Shown: piece after piece, positions 10,660 through 18,700 of the stretch | How the letters are laid out: every line of letters begins with the position of its first letter | Numbering within the stretch: the stretch's first letter is position 1 | NCBI GenBank assembly: GCA_016722295.1 | Contig: JADKGL010000015.1 | Span: 1 to 23,389, forward strand | Direction of reading: 5' to 3' | Source: Saprospiraceae bacterium | GTDB taxonomy: Bacteria; Bacteroidota; Bacteroidia; Chitinophagales; Saprospiraceae | DNA length: 23,389 bases | Made by a program: the position numbers and the translations under genes | Notes under the pieces: model-generated | Seen by the model: the letters and a program-made list of their open reading frames with translations, nothing else | The model's database searches: none | What the model was told of the DNA's origin: nothing

Positions 10660-11949
10660 ATGAAATATAAAATAAAGATAATTTTATTCCTGTTCCTATT
10701 GCCATTACTGATGATCAATGTATCATCGTGCAAATCCAAATCTAACGAAAATGCGGCAGAAGAACATGCAGAAGGTGATGGCCATAATCATGAAGCAGAA
10801 GAGGACCATAGTGGTCATGACCATGCCGATGGTGAACATACTGAGCAAGAAGCACATAGCAAAACTGTACACCTGAATGCTGCACAGTACAAAAATGCAG
10901 GTATAGATACCGGCTGGTTTGAAATGAAAAATTTGAGTGATGCTATCAATGCTTCCGGATACACCAAACTACCACCGCAAAATCAGGCAGATGTTACATC
11001 GGCGATGGGTGGCATTATAAAGACCATCAAAGTAATAGAAGGACAATATGTGAAACAGGGTCAATCGCTGGCGACCATACAAAGTCTTGAATACAATAAG
11101 ATAAGGCTGGAGAAATCAAAACTGAAAGAATCACTCCAATCTGCACAAGCCAATAAACAATTCCTGGATGTGGAATATAATAGGCAAAAAGAGCTCTCAG
11201 AGGAGAACATCAATGCAAAAAAGACATTTCAGAAAGTAGCGTCCGAATTAGAGTTGGAATCAAAAAAAATTGGAAATCTGCAAGAACAGATAGAAATCAT
11301 TGACCAGATGCTGGTATTAGGTGGTACTTCCAAATCAACTGTATTGTCCGTCAATGCGCCTATATCCGGATATGTATCAGATATATACGTAAAAATAGGA
11401 AGTAATGCTGAAACAGGAAAGCCTATGTTTACCATACTTGATAATTCAAAAATGCATGTGGATCTACTGATATATGAAAAGGATCTTTTTAAAGTCAAAG
11501 TTGGTCAGGATGTCCGTTTTATACTTACCAATCAGAATAATAAAGAAATCAGGGGTAAAATAAAAAACATTGGCAAAAACTTTGAAAATGATACTAAATC
11601 TGTTGCGGTCCATGCGGATATCATCGATTTAAATCACAATCTAATACCAGGCATGTATGTCAATGCATTGGTTGAGATGGGCGGCAATAAAGTAAGCTCA
11701 CTTCCTGCAGATGCTATCATAAAAGCAGAAGGCAGAGAGTTTATATTTATCATGGAAAATGAACAACATGAAGAAGGTGAAATTACTTTTGCCAGAATCG
11801 AAGTAAAAACAGGTGTGTCCCAGCTTGGAAATGTTCAGGTAAATTTATTAGAACCTATACATGAGGGTGATAAAATTGTCACTAAAGGTGCCTTTTATCT
11901 GCAATCACATCTGACCAAAGAATCGGGAGGCGGAGGTCATGCTCATTAG
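10660..11949 (+). CDS. Periplasmic adaptor (CusB/CzcB-like membrane fusion protein) of the RND pump
   Basis: A 429-residue adaptor that would link the inner-membrane pump to the outer-membrane duct. The N-terminus is a lipoprotein signal with lipobox VSSC (Cys24). Residues of about 30-66 are a His/Asp/Glu-rich tail (GDGHNHEAEEDHSGHDHADG), likely binding metal ions. A split lipoyl-like domain follows (INASGYTKLPPQNQADV, then IKTIKVIEGQYVKQGQSLATI), then a coiled coil at about residues 140-215 (KLKESLQSAQANK onward). The second lipoyl half is NAPISGYVSDIYVKIGSNAE, followed by beta-barrel domains. The chain ends GGGGHAH, another metal-binding tip. The order pump then adaptor, with a short gap, supports one operon. 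A lipid anchor and poly-His ends are common in this family in Bacteroidota. Confidence 0.9.
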   Translation: MKYKIKIILFLFLLPLLMINVSSCKSKSNENAAEEHAEGDGHNHEAEEDHSGHDHADGEHTEQEAHSKTVHLNAAQYKNAGIDTGWFEMKNLSDAINASGYTKLPPQNQADVTSAMGGIIKTIKVIEGQYVKQGQSLATIQSLEYNKIRLEKSKLKESLQSAQANKQFLDVEYNRQKELSEENINAKKTFQKVASELELESKKIGNLQEQIEIIDQMLVLGGTSKSTVLSVNAPISGYVSDIYVKIGSNAETGKPMFTILDNSKMHVDLLIYEKDLFKVKVGQDVRFILTNQNNKEIRGKIKNIGKNFENDTKSVAVHADIIDLNHNLIPGMYVNALVEMGGNKVSSLPADAIIKAEGREFIFIMENEQHEEGEITFARIEVKTGVSQLGNVQVNLLEPIHEGDKIVTKGAFYLQSHLTKESGGGGHAH

Positions 11950-12002
11950 CGTGGAAATCAATAATAATTTATTTTTAAATAATTCACTAATCATTTTTTA
12001 AT

Positions 12003-12341
12003 ATGAAAACATTTAATTTTTTTATTTTTCTAATTTTATTTTCTACTGTTTTTGTTTCTTGTGGAGAAAAGAAAACATCTCCGGAAAATAATTCGATGCA
12101 ACAAGACACTGTAGGGTCAAAGGAGTTAGCACATGTCGATTATGTATGCCCGATGGATTGCGAAAAAGGTAAAGTTTACCATGAAATGGGCAAATGTCCT
12201 AAGTGTAAAATGGATCTGATTAAAAAAGAACATGAAGATCATGATGGGCATGATCACCATGAAGGAGACGGTCACGATCATAAAGAAGGAGATGGTCACG
12301 ACCATAAAGGGTCACGAACATTAATAGTGATTGATATTTGA
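12003..12341 (+). CDS. Heavy-metal-binding-domain lipoprotein with His/Asp repeats
   Basis: A 112-residue exported lipoprotein with lipobox FVSC (Cys20). A small metal-binding domain (Cys49-Pro-Met-Asp-Cys53, then Cys65-Pro-Lys-Cys68-Lys-Met) matches the HMBD pattern also found at the start of CopA and the multicopper oxidase. The tail is a tandem His repeat: two 24-base units at 12261-12284 and 12285-12308 each encode EGDGHDHK. As given, the end reads GSRTLIVIDI. If one G of the GGG at 12309-12311 is removed, the frame reads KGHEH followed at once by a stop (TAA at 12321-12323), which continues the repeat pattern. The last ten residues are therefore probably an indel artefact or a recent mutation. 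The likely role is periplasmic metal buffering or handover to the RND adaptor (inference). Confidence 0.8.
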   Translation: MKTFNFFIFLILFSTVFVSCGEKKTSPENNSMQQDTVGSKELAHVDYVCPMDCEKGKVYHEMGKCPKCKMDLIKKEHEDHDGHDHHEGDGHDHKEGDGHDHKGSRTLIVIDI

Positions 12342-12395
12342 TCCAAAGTTTAAGTTCACAAATAAATATTTTATAACATTTTAAACCAAATAAAA

Positions 12396-12617
12396 ATGGC
12401 CATCGTAAAAGTAATTGAAGTCATTGCAAGCTCTCCAAACAGTATTGAAGAAGCTATGCAAAATGCAGTAACGGAAGTATCAAAAACCATTCGAAATGTA
12501 GATTCGGTGTATGTAAAAGATACCAAAGCGCATGTAAAAGATGGTAAAATAATTTCTTATGGCGTGATCTGTAACATATCTTTCAGAATAGATAGTGATA
12601 TGAATACAGTGGATTAG
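12396..12617 (+). CDS. Dodecin-like small protein
   Basis: A 73-residue protein with the layout of dodecins: MAIVKVIEVIASSPNSIEEAM, one helix, then NVDSVYVKDTKAHVKDGK and SYGVICNISFRID strands. Dodecins are dodecameric flavin-storage proteins of the cytoplasm. In the archaeal type the flavin is sandwiched by a Trp and held by a Gln. Here the Trp position looks like Ser (VDSVYV) and the Gln position like Gly (SYGVI), and the protein has no Trp at all. Flavin binding is thus uncertain, and another ligand is possible. It lies 54 bases after the HMBD lipoprotein and is followed by a hairpin, so it may end the first transcription unit. Placing a dodecin inside a metal-efflux run is unusual. The family call rests on motif memory. 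Confidence 0.7.
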   Translation: MAIVKVIEVIASSPNSIEEAMQNAVTEVSKTIRNVDSVYVKDTKAHVKDGKIISYGVICNISFRIDSDMNTVD

Positions 12618-12630
12618 AGATTAAAGAAGT

Positions 12631-12659
12631 GTGAGGTGCAATAAAAAATTGCATCTCAC
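12631..12659. terminator. Stem-loop after the dodecin-like gene
   Basis: A 12-bp stem, GTGAGGTGCAAT and ATTGCATCTCAC with one G-T pair, closes a five-A loop. It begins 13 bases after the dodecin stop and about 55 before the next start. No strong T-run follows, so it may be a weak terminator or an RNA-stabilising hairpin rather than a full terminator. Confidence 0.5.
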
Positions 12660-12713
12660 TCATTATTCATATAATAGGGTTATTTTATTTTCTTGCATTT
12701 CAAATCAAAATCA

Positions 12714-13913
12714 ATGAATCAACGAAATACATTTATATCTGGTATGGTTGCAATAATCTTTTTAATCATATCCTGTAGTAAATTTGAGCCTGAAGCTCCT
12801 GATGATGATTCCATACTTGATGGTCCGGTAAATGGGTTGACATATGAACAGAATCGTCAGTTTTTGGCAGGAGACATTGCATTTAATGATGAAATATTTA
12901 CTCCTGCGACTGGACTGGGACCAATATTTGTAGCAACAAGCTGCGGCAGTTGCCATGCGGGTGATGGCAAAGGTACCCCTTTCACAACACTTGTCAGATT
13001 TGGGCAAACGGACAGTACCGGCAATAAGTATTTGCATTTGGGTGGTCCACAATTACAAAACAGAGCAATTCCCGGATTTAAAACAGAGGTCATACCAAAT
13101 GGTGCTACTTCATCAAAATTTACTCCTCCCGCAAACACTGGGCTTGGCTTTTTAGAACTGGTGAGTGATGAAGATATACTCTCCATGTCGGATCCTGAAG
13201 ACAGCAATGGCGATGGAATATCGGGTGTGCCTAGTTTTGGATATTTACCGGAATTCATAACACCCAATAGTAATGCCGTGGTTAAAAATGGAAAATACAT
13301 ACATCGGTTTGGCAAAAAAGCAGCAGCGTATAATCTACTTCACCAAACGGTGAATGCATATAATCAGGATATGGGTATTACTTCCACCTTTACTCCACAT
13401 GATGTATATAGTGGTCATACAATTGATCCAGAAGTGAGTGACAAAACGGTAAGAGATGTTGTTTTTTATTTACAGACTTTAAAGGCACCAATACCAAGAT
13501 CCAAAGGAAATGGGAATTTTGAAACTGGTAAAGCATTATTTACACAAATCAATTGTTCGGGCTGCCATACACCACAACTGAAAACGGGTTTCTCTCCCGT
13601 CACATCATTGAGTAATAAGACCATATATCCTTATACAGATATGTTGCTTCACGATATGGGTACCGAACTGGATGATGACTATACCGAAGGATTTGCAAAA
13701 ACTTCAGAATGGCGAACCCCACCGTTGTGGGGACTTGGATTATCTCCAAATTCACAGGGTGGTCAGTATTTTTTAATGCATGATGGCCGGGCAAAAAGTA
13801 TCGAAGAAGCTATCATGATGCATGGAGGTGAGGCAAAAAAAAGCAGAGACTCCTTCAACCAATTGAAAGAGAGTGAAAAATCTGCCATCATTCAATTTTT
13901 AAAATCGTTGTAA
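12714..13913 (+). CDS. Di-haem oxidoreductase (DHOR/thiol-oxidoreductase-like c-type cytochrome) lipoprotein
   Basis: A 399-residue exported cytochrome. The ATG at 12714 is chosen over an in-frame TTG at 12693 because it gives a clean lipoprotein signal with lipobox IISC (Cys21). Two c-type haem sites are visible: C77-GS-C80-H81 and C281-SG-C284-H285. The C-terminal signature LLHDMGTELDD, then EWRTPPLWGLGL, HDGRAKSIEEA and HGGEA is typical of the DHOR family, which is related to di-haem peroxidases. It would move electrons in the periplasm; the substrate is unknown. Its stop is one base from the start of the Rieske gene, which suggests translational coupling and a shared redox task. Confidence 0.85.
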   Translation: MNQRNTFISGMVAIIFLIISCSKFEPEAPDDDSILDGPVNGLTYEQNRQFLAGDIAFNDEIFTPATGLGPIFVATSCGSCHAGDGKGTPFTTLVRFGQTDSTGNKYLHLGGPQLQNRAIPGFKTEVIPNGATSSKFTPPANTGLGFLELVSDEDILSMSDPEDSNGDGISGVPSFGYLPEFITPNSNAVVKNGKYIHRFGKKAAAYNLLHQTVNAYNQDMGITSTFTPHDVYSGHTIDPEVSDKTVRDVVFYLQTLKAPIPRSKGNGNFETGKALFTQINCSGCHTPQLKTGFSPVTSLSNKTIYPYTDMLLHDMGTELDDDYTEGFAKTSEWRTPPLWGLGLSPNSQGGQYFLMHDGRAKSIEEAIMMHGGEAKKSRDSFNQLKESEKSAIIQFLKSL

Positions 13914-13914
13914 G

Positions 13915-14361
13915 ATGAACAGAAAAGATTTTTTAAAAACCTGCGGGTTTGCATGCTTGGGCGGAAGTGCAATGGTAACATTGATGCAAAGTTGTACGGT
14001 AACAAAGACCATCAGCGGTAATATAGAAAATAGTGATATTCTGGTGTCCCTTTCAGATTTTCAATCCGGATCAGACGATAAAATTACATTCAAAAAGTAT
14101 GTCATTATAAACAATGACGTCCTGAAATTTCCCATCTGTGTGTACAGAATAGAAGAAAATAAATACAATGCACTTTGGCTGGAGTGTACTCACCAGGGAA
14201 ATGAAGTACAAGTGTTTGGTGATAAGCTCCAATGCCCGGCGCATGGCAGTGAATTCAGTAATTCCGGGTTGGTAACCAATGGGCCAGCAGACAGGAATCT
14301 TCGAACTTTTCCTGTCACAATAGAAGGTAATTATTTAAAAATTTCATTGAAAGCCGTATGA
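13915..14361 (+). CDS. Rieske [2Fe-2S] protein, exported
   Basis: A 148-residue protein with a twin-arginine-like start (MNRKDFLKTCG) and a hydrophobic segment, as in Rieske proteins exported folded or anchored by their N-terminus. A Cys at 27 could instead be a lipid anchor. The cluster ligands are present as C91-T-H93 and C107-P-A-H110-G-S-E-F. The fold is a single Rieske domain with no partner domain, so it is an electron carrier, not an oxygenase. It sits directly between the di-haem oxidoreductase (one-base gap) and the barrel protein (4-base ATGA overlap), so the three are very probably co-translated. The electron partner is most simply the upstream cytochrome (inference). Confidence 0.88.
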   Translation: MNRKDFLKTCGFACLGGSAMVTLMQSCTVTKTISGNIENSDILVSLSDFQSGSDDKITFKKYVIINNDVLKFPICVYRIEENKYNALWLECTHQGNEVQVFGDKLQCPAHGSEFSNSGLVTNGPADRNLRTFPVTIEGNYLKISLKAV

Positions 14362-15587
14362 ATAAGATAATAACTGTATTTGTCTGTATATTTTGGATAG
14401 TACCAAATATTCAAGCACAAATTGATCCGTCATTATTGAAGGATCCAACGGCACATTCTAAAAAGGATTTATTGAATATGGACGCCATTTATGATCGACC
14501 TTTTGTAACCAATAAGAAAGCCCCTGTCTCTCTTGGAGGTTATGTGGAAGCAAACTGGCAGCATATCGGAACGGATGGTGTTAGTGATGGACATCAGCTT
14601 CAATTCAGGAGGATGACTTTATTTGTTGCTTCATCCATTTCTAAAAGGATAAAATTTCTAAGTGAGATTGAGTTTGAGCCTGCTGACAAAGAAATTGCCA
14701 TCGAGTTTGCAGCTGTTGATATGGAATTTAATGAATTGTTTAATCTGAGAGGAGGAATGATCATAAACCCTATAGGTGCTTTTAATCAGAATCATGATGG
14801 CCCTAAATGGGAGTTTACGGATAGACCTATATCTTCAGTTGCCATGTTGCCTGCCACCTGGAGCAATGCAGGTTTTGGGATTTATGGTAAGAAGTATAAT
14901 AAGAACTGGATGATAGGATATGAAATTTACGCATCCAGTGGATTTGACAACTCAATTATAGAGAATAGTGAAAATAAAACATTTCTACCGGCTGCAAAAA
15001 AAAATACGGAACGGTTTGAAGAACTGCCGAGTGGTACGCCACTATATACTACAAAGGTTGCCGTACGTCATAATAAAATAGGAGAAATAGGCTTGTCGTA
15101 TATGGGAGGTATTTATAATAAATGGCAGGACGACGGCCTGGTCATTGATGAAAAGAGGAGTATTCATGTTTTTGCAGTGGATTTTAATACTACTTTACCT
15201 AAAACCAATACTTTTATCACCACAGAATGTGCTTGGGTAAATGTTGACGTACCAAAAACCTATTCGGAGCAATTTGGGAATAAACAGTTTGGTGGTTTCC
15301 TGGATATCGTACAACCCGTAGTAAAAAGGACCATAGCAGGGTGGAAAGATGCAGTTATCAACATTGCTGTCCGGTTCGAATATGTTGATTGGAACAAGGG
15401 TCAATTTATTGATACAGGATCAAATATTGGAGATCATCTCTGGAGTATAATGCCGGCAGTGAGTTTTCGACCCAACTCTCAGTCAGTACTGCGACTAAAT
15501 TATCGCATTCAGAAACAAACAGATGTATTGGGTAACCCACCCAGTAATACTGCTGGTTTTAATTTTGGACTTTCAACTTATTTTTAA
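14358..15587 (+). CDS. Outer-membrane beta-barrel (porin-like) protein
   Basis: A 409-residue protein with a signal peptide ending IQAQ, many alternating aromatic and polar strands (VSLGGYVEANWQHIG, LQFRRMTLFVASSI, KFLSEIEFEP), and a C-terminal Phe (STYF) as in outer-membrane barrels. It resembles phosphate/polyphosphate-selective-porin-like or DcaP-like barrels in strand pattern, but I cannot name a substrate. The start overlaps the Rieske stop (ATGA). Together with the cytochrome and Rieske genes it suggests an envelope redox unit with its own pore (inference). Confidence 0.75.
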   Translation: MNKIITVFVCIFWIVPNIQAQIDPSLLKDPTAHSKKDLLNMDAIYDRPFVTNKKAPVSLGGYVEANWQHIGTDGVSDGHQLQFRRMTLFVASSISKRIKFLSEIEFEPADKEIAIEFAAVDMEFNELFNLRGGMIINPIGAFNQNHDGPKWEFTDRPISSVAMLPATWSNAGFGIYGKKYNKNWMIGYEIYASSGFDNSIIENSENKTFLPAAKKNTERFEELPSGTPLYTTKVAVRHNKIGEIGLSYMGGIYNKWQDDGLVIDEKRSIHVFAVDFNTTLPKTNTFITTECAWVNVDVPKTYSEQFGNKQFGGFLDIVQPVVKRTIAGWKDAVINIAVRFEYVDWNKGQFIDTGSNIGDHLWSIMPAVSFRPNSQSVLRLNYRIQKQTDVLGNPPSNTAGFNFGLSTYF

Positions 15588-15593
15588 ATCATT

Positions 15594-16190
15594 ATGGCAC
15601 TAAAAATATATCTACCCATTTATCTAATATTGTACATGCTGGTAGCATTTGTAATACCTACTTATCGTACATATAAACAGACAGGAATAAATCCAATTAC
15701 TTTTGGAAAAAATGATAATGCTCACGATTATATTGGCTTTATTATGAAAGTGCTGATAGTTCTTTTGTTTGTTGCAGTGCTTACCTATTCAATTTCAGAA
15801 AAATTATACTCCTATTTAGTACCAATTTCTTACTTGCAAACTCAAACATTGACTATAACAGGTTTGGCTTTAATTCATATTGCTTTGGTATGGATAAGCT
15901 TTGCACAAATTCAAATGAGTAATAGTTGGAGAATAGGCATTGATGAAAAAAATAAAACCAAATTAGTAACGGATGGTGTCTTTTCAATCAGCAGAAATCC
16001 TATTTTTTTGGGTATGATCATAAGTGTGTTGGGCCTATTTTTTATTGTACCTAATGCCCTTACATTTTTTTTAACAATAACTACCTACATAGTCATACAA
16101 ATCCAGATACGATTAGAAGAAGAATTTTTGCAAAAGCAACACTCCCAAGACTATGTGAATTATAAACTCAAAACAAAAAGACTATTATAA
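15594..16190 (+). CDS. Isoprenylcysteine carboxyl-methyltransferase-like membrane methyltransferase
   Basis: A 198-residue integral membrane protein with about five hydrophobic segments. The conserved SAM-binding part of the ICMT/PEMT family is seen as LVTDGVFSISRNPIFLG (R134-N135-P136), then a hydrophobic hairpin, then E175-E-E-F-L and a final YVNYK. Bacterial members methylate unknown small or lipid substrates; they do not act on prenyl proteins as in eukaryotes. It starts 6 bases after the barrel gene and ends 2 bases before the ZntA-like ATPase. Similar pairs with metal pumps occur in bacteria, but the functional link is unknown. Confidence 0.82.
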   Translation: MALKIYLPIYLILYMLVAFVIPTYRTYKQTGINPITFGKNDNAHDYIGFIMKVLIVLLFVAVLTYSISEKLYSYLVPISYLQTQTLTITGLALIHIALVWISFAQIQMSNSWRIGIDEKNKTKLVTDGVFSISRNPIFLGMIISVLGLFFIVPNALTFFLTITTYIVIQIQIRLEEEFLQKQHSQDYVNYKLKTKRLL

Positions 16191-16192
16191 TT

Positions 16193-18271
16193 ATGGAACA
16201 CAAACATATATATGATGCAGAAGGTAATCAATTATGCTGCACACAACAAGAAAAAATATATACCAATGCAGGAGCAGAAGACCTATTAAAAGAGCGGCAT
16301 AGTAAAAACGATGGGCATTATCATGGTATTAAATATAAAACTGAACTAGACCACGACACAAGTACAGAACATACAGAAGCGGATGGTCACGATCATTCCA
16401 GTGGGAAAGAGAGCACTTTCAAAATGTTTTATCTTCCCATCATTTCATTCTTCCTTTTATTTTTAGCTATTGCATTGGATCATTTGATTCCGCAAACCTG
16501 GTTTACTGATTGGGTTCGATTAGTTTGGTATTTGGGGGCATATGCACCAGTTGGTTTTCCGGTCATCAAAGATGCAATCGGTGCAATTAAAAAAGGGGAA
16601 GTATTTTCAGAGTTTTTATTGATGAGTATAGCTACCATTGGCGCTTTTGCCATCGGGGAATTTCCTGAAGGCGTAGCCGTCATGCTTTTTTATAGCATTG
16701 GCGAAGTATTTCAAACATTAGCCGTAAAAAGAGCCAAAGCAAATATCAAAACTTTGCTCGACCAGCGACCGGATGAGGCGACCATTTTGGAAAACAATCA
16801 ACCTAAGAAAGTAAAAGCAAAAAATGTCAACATTGGTGACATAATTCAACTAAAATCAGGAGAAAAGTTAGGCCTTGATGGTGAATTACTTTCAGACGCC
16901 GCTTCTTTTAATACAGCAGCATTGACTGGAGAAAGTAAACCCGATACCAAAATAAAAGGGGAATCAGTATTGGCAGGCATGATAAACCTTAACACGGTGT
17001 CACAGGTTAAAGTTACTACTGCATATACCGATAGCAAGTTGAGTAAAATTTTAGAAATGGTGCAAAATGCCACTGCTCAAAAAGCACCAACTGAATTATT
17101 TATCAGAAAGTTTGCAAAAATATATACACCCATCGTAGTACTTTTGGCTGTTCTCATCACGTCCCTTCCGTATTTTTTTGTTGACAATTATGATTTTAGT
17201 CAGTGGCTATACAGGGCATTGGTATTCTTAGTTATATCTTGTCCCTGTGCCTTGGTAATAAGCATTCCATTAGGCTATTTTGGTGGTATTGGCGCAGCTT
17301 CTAAAAATGGTATTTTATTCAAAGGAAGTAATTTCTTGGACATTATTGCCAATATTCAAAATGTGGTCATGGATAAAACAGGAACCATGACAGAAGGCGT
17401 TTTTAAGGTGCAGGATGTAGTAATAGATCAACAATACAACAAAGATGAAATATTACAAATGGTGAATGCAGTTGAGAGTCAAAGTACACATCCGGTGGCT
17501 ACCGCCATTCACAAGTATGTTGGTAATGTGGATAGGAATATCAAACCAGAAAATGTGGAAGAGATTTCCGGACATGGACTAAAAGCCACAGTAAATGGTA
17601 AAGAACTGTTAGTTGGTAATTTCAAATTGATGGACAAGTTCGCCATTGCTCATGAAGTTGATTCTAGCTCTATTGTTTACACCATCATTGCCATAGCTTA
17701 TGATAAAAAATTTGTTGGCTATGTTACCATTGCAGATATTATCAAAGAAGATGCTCAGCTTACAATAGACAGATTAAAAGCACTTGGGGTAAAAACAACT
17801 ATGCTTAGTGGTGATAAAAGTAATGTAGTTCAGTTTGTAGCCAAATCTCTCGGGATTGCAAATGCTTATGGAGATTTACTACCGGAAGACAAAGTCAGTA
17901 AAGTAAAAGAAATCAAAGCTAAAAACGAAACCGTAGCTTTTGTAGGTGATGGTGTCAATGATGCGCCTGTGGTAGCACTGAGTGATGTTGGGATTGCAAT
18001 GGGAGGATTGGGTAGCGATGCCACCATTGAAACTGCAGATGTTGTCATACAGGATGATATGCCAAGTAAAATACCTATGGCAATAAACATTGGTAAACAA
18101 ACCAAAAAGATTGTTTGGCAAAATATTTCACTGGCTTTTGGTGTAAAAGCTATTGTACTTATACTTGGGGCAGGTGGCTTAGCTACCATGTGGGAAGCTG
18201 TTTTTGCAGATGTGGGTGTAGCTTTACTGGCCATACTAAATGCAGTAAGGATACAACGGATGAAGTTTTAA
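16193..18271 (+). CDS. Zn/Cd/Pb-type P1B ATPase (ZntA/CadA-like)
   Basis: A 692-residue metal-exporting ATPase of the inner membrane. There is no classic HMA CxxC domain. The N-terminus instead has a Cys pair (QLCCTQ, near residue 15) and a His/Asp-rich stretch (HDTSTEHTEADGHDHSS) that could bind metal. The actuator motif TGES is at 245-248, the ion-path motif CPC at 350-352, DKTGT with the phosphorylated Asp394, the HP motif in STHPVATAIH, and the hinge G-D586-G-V-N589-D590. The last helix carries the Asp of VFADVGVALLAILNAVRI, which marks the Zn/Cd/Pb (P1B-2) subgroup. It is the last gene of the packed run that starts with the cytochrome. No metal regulator gene is seen beside it. Confidence 0.92.
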   Translation: MEHKHIYDAEGNQLCCTQQEKIYTNAGAEDLLKERHSKNDGHYHGIKYKTELDHDTSTEHTEADGHDHSSGKESTFKMFYLPIISFFLLFLAIALDHLIPQTWFTDWVRLVWYLGAYAPVGFPVIKDAIGAIKKGEVFSEFLLMSIATIGAFAIGEFPEGVAVMLFYSIGEVFQTLAVKRAKANIKTLLDQRPDEATILENNQPKKVKAKNVNIGDIIQLKSGEKLGLDGELLSDAASFNTAALTGESKPDTKIKGESVLAGMINLNTVSQVKVTTAYTDSKLSKILEMVQNATAQKAPTELFIRKFAKIYTPIVVLLAVLITSLPYFFVDNYDFSQWLYRALVFLVISCPCALVISIPLGYFGGIGAASKNGILFKGSNFLDIIANIQNVVMDKTGTMTEGVFKVQDVVIDQQYNKDEILQMVNAVESQSTHPVATAIHKYVGNVDRNIKPENVEEISGHGLKATVNGKELLVGNFKLMDKFAIAHEVDSSSIVYTIIAIAYDKKFVGYVTIADIIKEDAQLTIDRLKALGVKTTMLSGDKSNVVQFVAKSLGIANAYGDLLPEDKVSKVKEIKAKNETVAFVGDGVNDAPVVALSDVGIAMGGLGSDATIETADVVIQDDMPSKIPMAINIGKQTKKIVWQNISLAFGVKAIVLILGAGGLATMWEAVFADVGVALLAILNAVRIQRMKF

Positions 18272-18644
18272 AATAACCACAAATAAGGTTAATTTTCAAT
18301 ATCGATAGCCACCATTTATTCAATAAACAAGCAAATTAAAGGATGTCGAGTATTTAGATGAAACATTAACTGAAATTTTATAAAACCCTCTTATTGTCAT
18401 CCAGATCATCATCTCAATATTTGACTTAAAATAAAGCCCACAGACGAGATTAATTTCACAATGCGACAAAGTATCCAATAATACATCAAAACGCTCTCAG
18501 AATCCACCTAATAACCCCAGAAGCAACCTTGAACTACTGATTCCATACTTCAAAATTCATTTGTCTCCGGCCGCCGCCCCCCGGTGCGAGACGTCCCGTG
18601 TCTTTTTTGTTTTTCCGAAATTTTTTAATTTTTTTTTCACGCTT
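18272..18644. other. Intergenic segment without a supported gene
   Basis: About 370 bases between the ZntA-like gene and the repeats. No convincing reading frame is visible. A GC-rich patch at about 18567-18600 (CGGCCGCCGCCCCCCGG) stands out from the AT-rich surroundings, followed by a weak AGAC/GTCT hairpin and T-rich sequence near 18588-18618. This could be a terminator for the metal operon or the left limit of the next element. Confidence 0.4.
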
Positions 18645-18678
18645 AGTCTTAATAGTCTTATAGTCTTTATATAGTCTT
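18645..18678. repeat. Four AGTCTT direct repeats
   Basis: AGTCTT occurs at 18645, 18654, 18662 and 18673 (spacing 9, 8 and 11 bases), three of the copies within TAGTCTTA. It lies just before the iteron array and may be a protein-binding cluster of the same control region. Confidence 0.7.
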
Positions 18679-18700
18679 ATATACACTGATCGCCTCCATT

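Noticed and set aside
12762..13794. Minus-strand frames of 64-152 residues across the di-haem oxidoreductase gene
   Set aside because: The plus-strand gene has both haem sites and the family signature; the opposite frames show nothing of their own.
17866..18234. A 122-residue minus-strand frame in the ZntA-like gene
   Set aside because: It overlaps the hinge and last helices of a clear ATPase and is Ser/Thr/Ala-rich as expected from antisense translation.
18327..18371. Short plus-strand reading KDVEYLDETLTEIL followed by a stop, like a gene tail
   Set aside because: It is only about 15 codons, is closed upstream, and cannot be tied to any family.
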